Positions 62,624 to 64,000 of a stretch of 64,000 bases of DNA are shown here, in pieces. Within the stretch, counting starts at the first letter, position 1, and the number at the start of each line of letters is the position of its first letter. The stretch is from Pygmaiobacter massiliensis. Its GTDB lineage: Bacteria; Bacillota; Clostridia; Oscillospirales; Ruminococcaceae. The stretch lies in the NCBI RefSeq assembly GCF_900199435.1, contig NZ_OAML01000003.1, positions 1 to 64,000 on the forward strand. Direction: 5' to 3'. A program made the position numbers and the translations under genes. The notes beneath the pieces were generated by a model that saw only the letters and a program-made list of their open reading frames with translations, did not search any database and was not told where the DNA came from.

Positions 62624-63760
62624 TCAGTCATTTTTAAAACGAACCGGCATAACAAGGAAGATAAAATCATTGCCCTCTACCGGCAAAACCTTTACCGGTG
62701 CAAGAGGCCCGGTCAGCTCAATCGCTACTTTATCGCAGCCCGAATACCGCAGGGCATCGAGCAAATAGCGGTTATTAAAGCCCACTTCCATCATTTCGCC
62801 TGTAAACTTGCAGGGCAGAGAATCCATCACTTTGCCCAGCTCGGTCTGGCAGCGCACGGTCAACTGCTTGTCAAATGTAACGCGAAGCGGATTTTTGAGC
62901 CGCTCGGTGATGATAAGGCTTGCGCGCTCGATCGATTCAATAAAGCTTTTCACTTCTACCTCAACGCGGGTCACGTGGTCCGGGTTGATGGTGCGTTTGT
63001 AATCGAGGAAAGCTTCATCCAGCAGGCGGCTGATGATGATGTAACCTTTTAAAGAGAACACGACATAGCGTTTGCTTGCGCTGATGACAACAGCCTCTTC
63101 TGAATCGCCAATCAATTTGGAAACCTCGGAAAGGGTTTTTGCCGGAATAACAAGGCTTACTTCGCGCCCTGCTTTGACGGGACGCTCACAGATAGCAAGG
63201 CGGAATCCGTCCAAAGCTACCAGTGTCAGCTTATCCAACTCCAGCGCAAATTTTTCGCCGGTATTCGCGGGCTTTTTGTCATCCTGCGAAACAGCATAAA
63301 TGGTCGTGTCAATCATTTCTTTTAAAAGCGGGCCATCAATAGAGATAGCCTGCTCTACACCGCCGCTGCGCTCTTCACCGTTTCGAGCAGGCATTGCAGC
63401 TGCCGGCAGTTCGGGATACTCTTTTGCGGGAATACCGGTAATGTTGTATTCGGTAATACCACCTTTAATCGTGGTATAAAGGGTTTCGCCGCATTCAATC
63501 TCTACAATTTCCGAGGGAAGGCGGCGCACCATGTCACCGACCAGCTTCGCGTTTAACACCACCGAGCCCTCATCTTTAATTTTGGCGTCGATGCGGGTAG
63601 TGATGCCCATTTCAAGGTCATAGCCGGTCAATGTTAGCGAATTGCCTTCGGCAGTAAAGAGGATACCCTCAAGAGCGGCTACATTGCTGCGCTGGGTGAC
63701 TGCTTTAGAAACTCCGGCAATTGCCTCCGAAAGGCTTTGTTTTTCACACTGAATTTTCAT
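62624..63760 (-). CDS. dnaN: DNA polymerase III beta subunit (sliding clamp)
   Basis: The 378-residue clamp has the three-domain repeat, including MKIQCEKQSLSEAIAGVSKAV at the N-terminus, and ends VLPVEGNDFIFLVMPVRF, the usual C-terminal (M)PVR(L/F) pocket sequence. The start follows AAGGATCTGATAAGCAG. It is transcribed leftwards from the presumed dnaA side. Confidence 0.98.
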   Translation of the reverse strand: MKIQCEKQSLSEAIAGVSKAVTQRSNVAALEGILFTAEGNSLTLTGYDLEMGITTRIDAKIKDEGSVVLNAKLVGDMVRRLPSEIVEIECGETLYTTIKGGITEYNITGIPAKEYPELPAAAMPARNGEERSGGVEQAISIDGPLLKEMIDTTIYAVSQDDKKPANTGEKFALELDKLTLVALDGFRLAICERPVKAGREVSLVIPAKTLSEVSKLIGDSEEAVVISASKRYVVFSLKGYIIISRLLDEAFLDYKRTINPDHVTRVEVEVKSFIESIERASLIITERLKNPLRVTFDKQLTVRCQTELGKVMDSLPCKFTGEMMEVGFNNRYLLDALRYSGCDKVAIELTGPLAPVKVLPVEGNDFIFLVMPVRFKND

Positions 63761-64000
63761 CTGCTTATCAGATCCTTTCCTTTCAACATGGTAAAAAATG
63801 GGAATTATGATTTTATCGTTTTGCCGCGGGCCGGCGCGGAAAAAATCAAAGGCTTACTTTTTTGCTCTCTGCTAACTTTTATGCGAAAACATTCGTTTCG
63901 CTTTTTCCACAATTCCGCTTGGGGCTTTTGTGCTCCATTTCAGTTTTCTGTTCGCAAAACAAACAAACTATCTTTAATAAAAAACAGTAGTAGTAGTGTT
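63761..64000. other. Probable dnaN-dnaA spacer, part of oriC (truncated by window end)
   Basis: Upstream of dnaN there is an AT-rich noncoding stretch with TTTTCCACA (63904-63912), one change from a DnaA box, and at the right edge CAGTAGTAGTAGTG (63987-63999). Iterated TAG triplets resemble the DnaA-trio element of Bacillus-type origins, where DnaA contacts single-stranded DNA. dnaA itself would lie beyond the window. Confidence 0.6.

Overview
The window looks like the origin-proximal chromosome of a low-to-mid GC anaerobic Firmicute. The likeliest group is Clostridia, Oscillospiraceae/Ruminococcaceae-like; this is inferred from gene content and no search was run. Evidence: a dnaN-yaaA-recF-remB-gyrB-gyrA cluster at the right end on the minus strand, a darA-holB-ricT-trmN6-rsmI cluster as in other Firmicutes, a single-chain pyruvate:ferredoxin oxidoreductase, several ferredoxin/flavodoxin proteins, a T-box leader, strong AGGAGG ribosome sites, and no respiratory genes. 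I see no insertion sequence, prophage or CRISPR array. One tRNA gene is present and no rRNA.

Layout. 0.3-2.8 kb: a divergent CoaX-like pantothenate kinase with a PanT-like ECF S component, then uridine kinase. 2.8-8.8 kb (minus): a DUF3810 protein with a MATE exporter, a bactofilin with a polysaccharide deacetylase, and a NERD-like membrane protein. 8.9-10.6 kb (plus): tRNA-Arg, then trpS under a tryptophan T-box. 11.6-14.9 kb (minus): an OpuA-type glycine betaine importer whose binding protein and permease are one polypeptide, with a palindromic operator around the promoter -10. 15-18.6 kb: an aldose-1-epimerase-like protein, an FMN-binding-type lipoprotein and prfC. 19-28.1 kb (plus): a sugar locus with ROK kinase, YesN/YesM-type regulator and kinase, a dual-ABC protein with no recognisable ATP-binding motifs, and then a normal RbsA/RbsC/RbsB-type importer. 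28.2-35 kb: a CDP-alcohol phosphatidyltransferase, a flavoprotein, YfcE, RsmI, TrmN6, a ferredoxin, RicT, HolB and the c-di-AMP receptor DarA. 35.4-42 kb (minus): TSUP and YitT membrane proteins, a lipoprotein and NifJ. 42.5-45.7 kb (plus): a CBS/CorC protein, a Nudix hydrolase and a GT-C-like membrane protein. 45.8-46.4 kb (minus): a large structured RNA candidate. 46.5-48.7 kb (minus): a 29-residue peptide ORF, mtnN and ychF. 48.9-55 kb (plus): an EFR1-type protein, an alpha/beta hydrolase, a two-component system, an HtrA protease and a DUF1540 protein. 55.3-64 kb (minus): a membrane protein, gyrA, gyrB, remB, recF, yaaA, dnaN and the start of the probable dnaN-dnaA origin spacer.

How genes work together. 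The ROK/YesMN/pseudo-ABC block reads as one translationally coupled regulatory operon beside a complete sugar importer. The histidine kinase has almost no extracellular domain, and the inert dual-ABC protein is coupled directly behind it, so the pseudo-ABC protein could link transporter state to the kinase. c-di-AMP may connect DarA and the CBS-domain OpuA transporter. The two-component system next to htrA resembles envelope-stress (CssRS-like) modules.

The most unusual items are the pseudo-ABC/YesM operon (20.0-24.2 kb), the roughly 540-nt RNA candidate with three iterated 3' elements (45.83-46.36 kb), and an origin-like set of DnaA-box-like 9-mers far from dnaN (35.0-35.3 kb). All functional statements are from sequence reading and family knowledge only.
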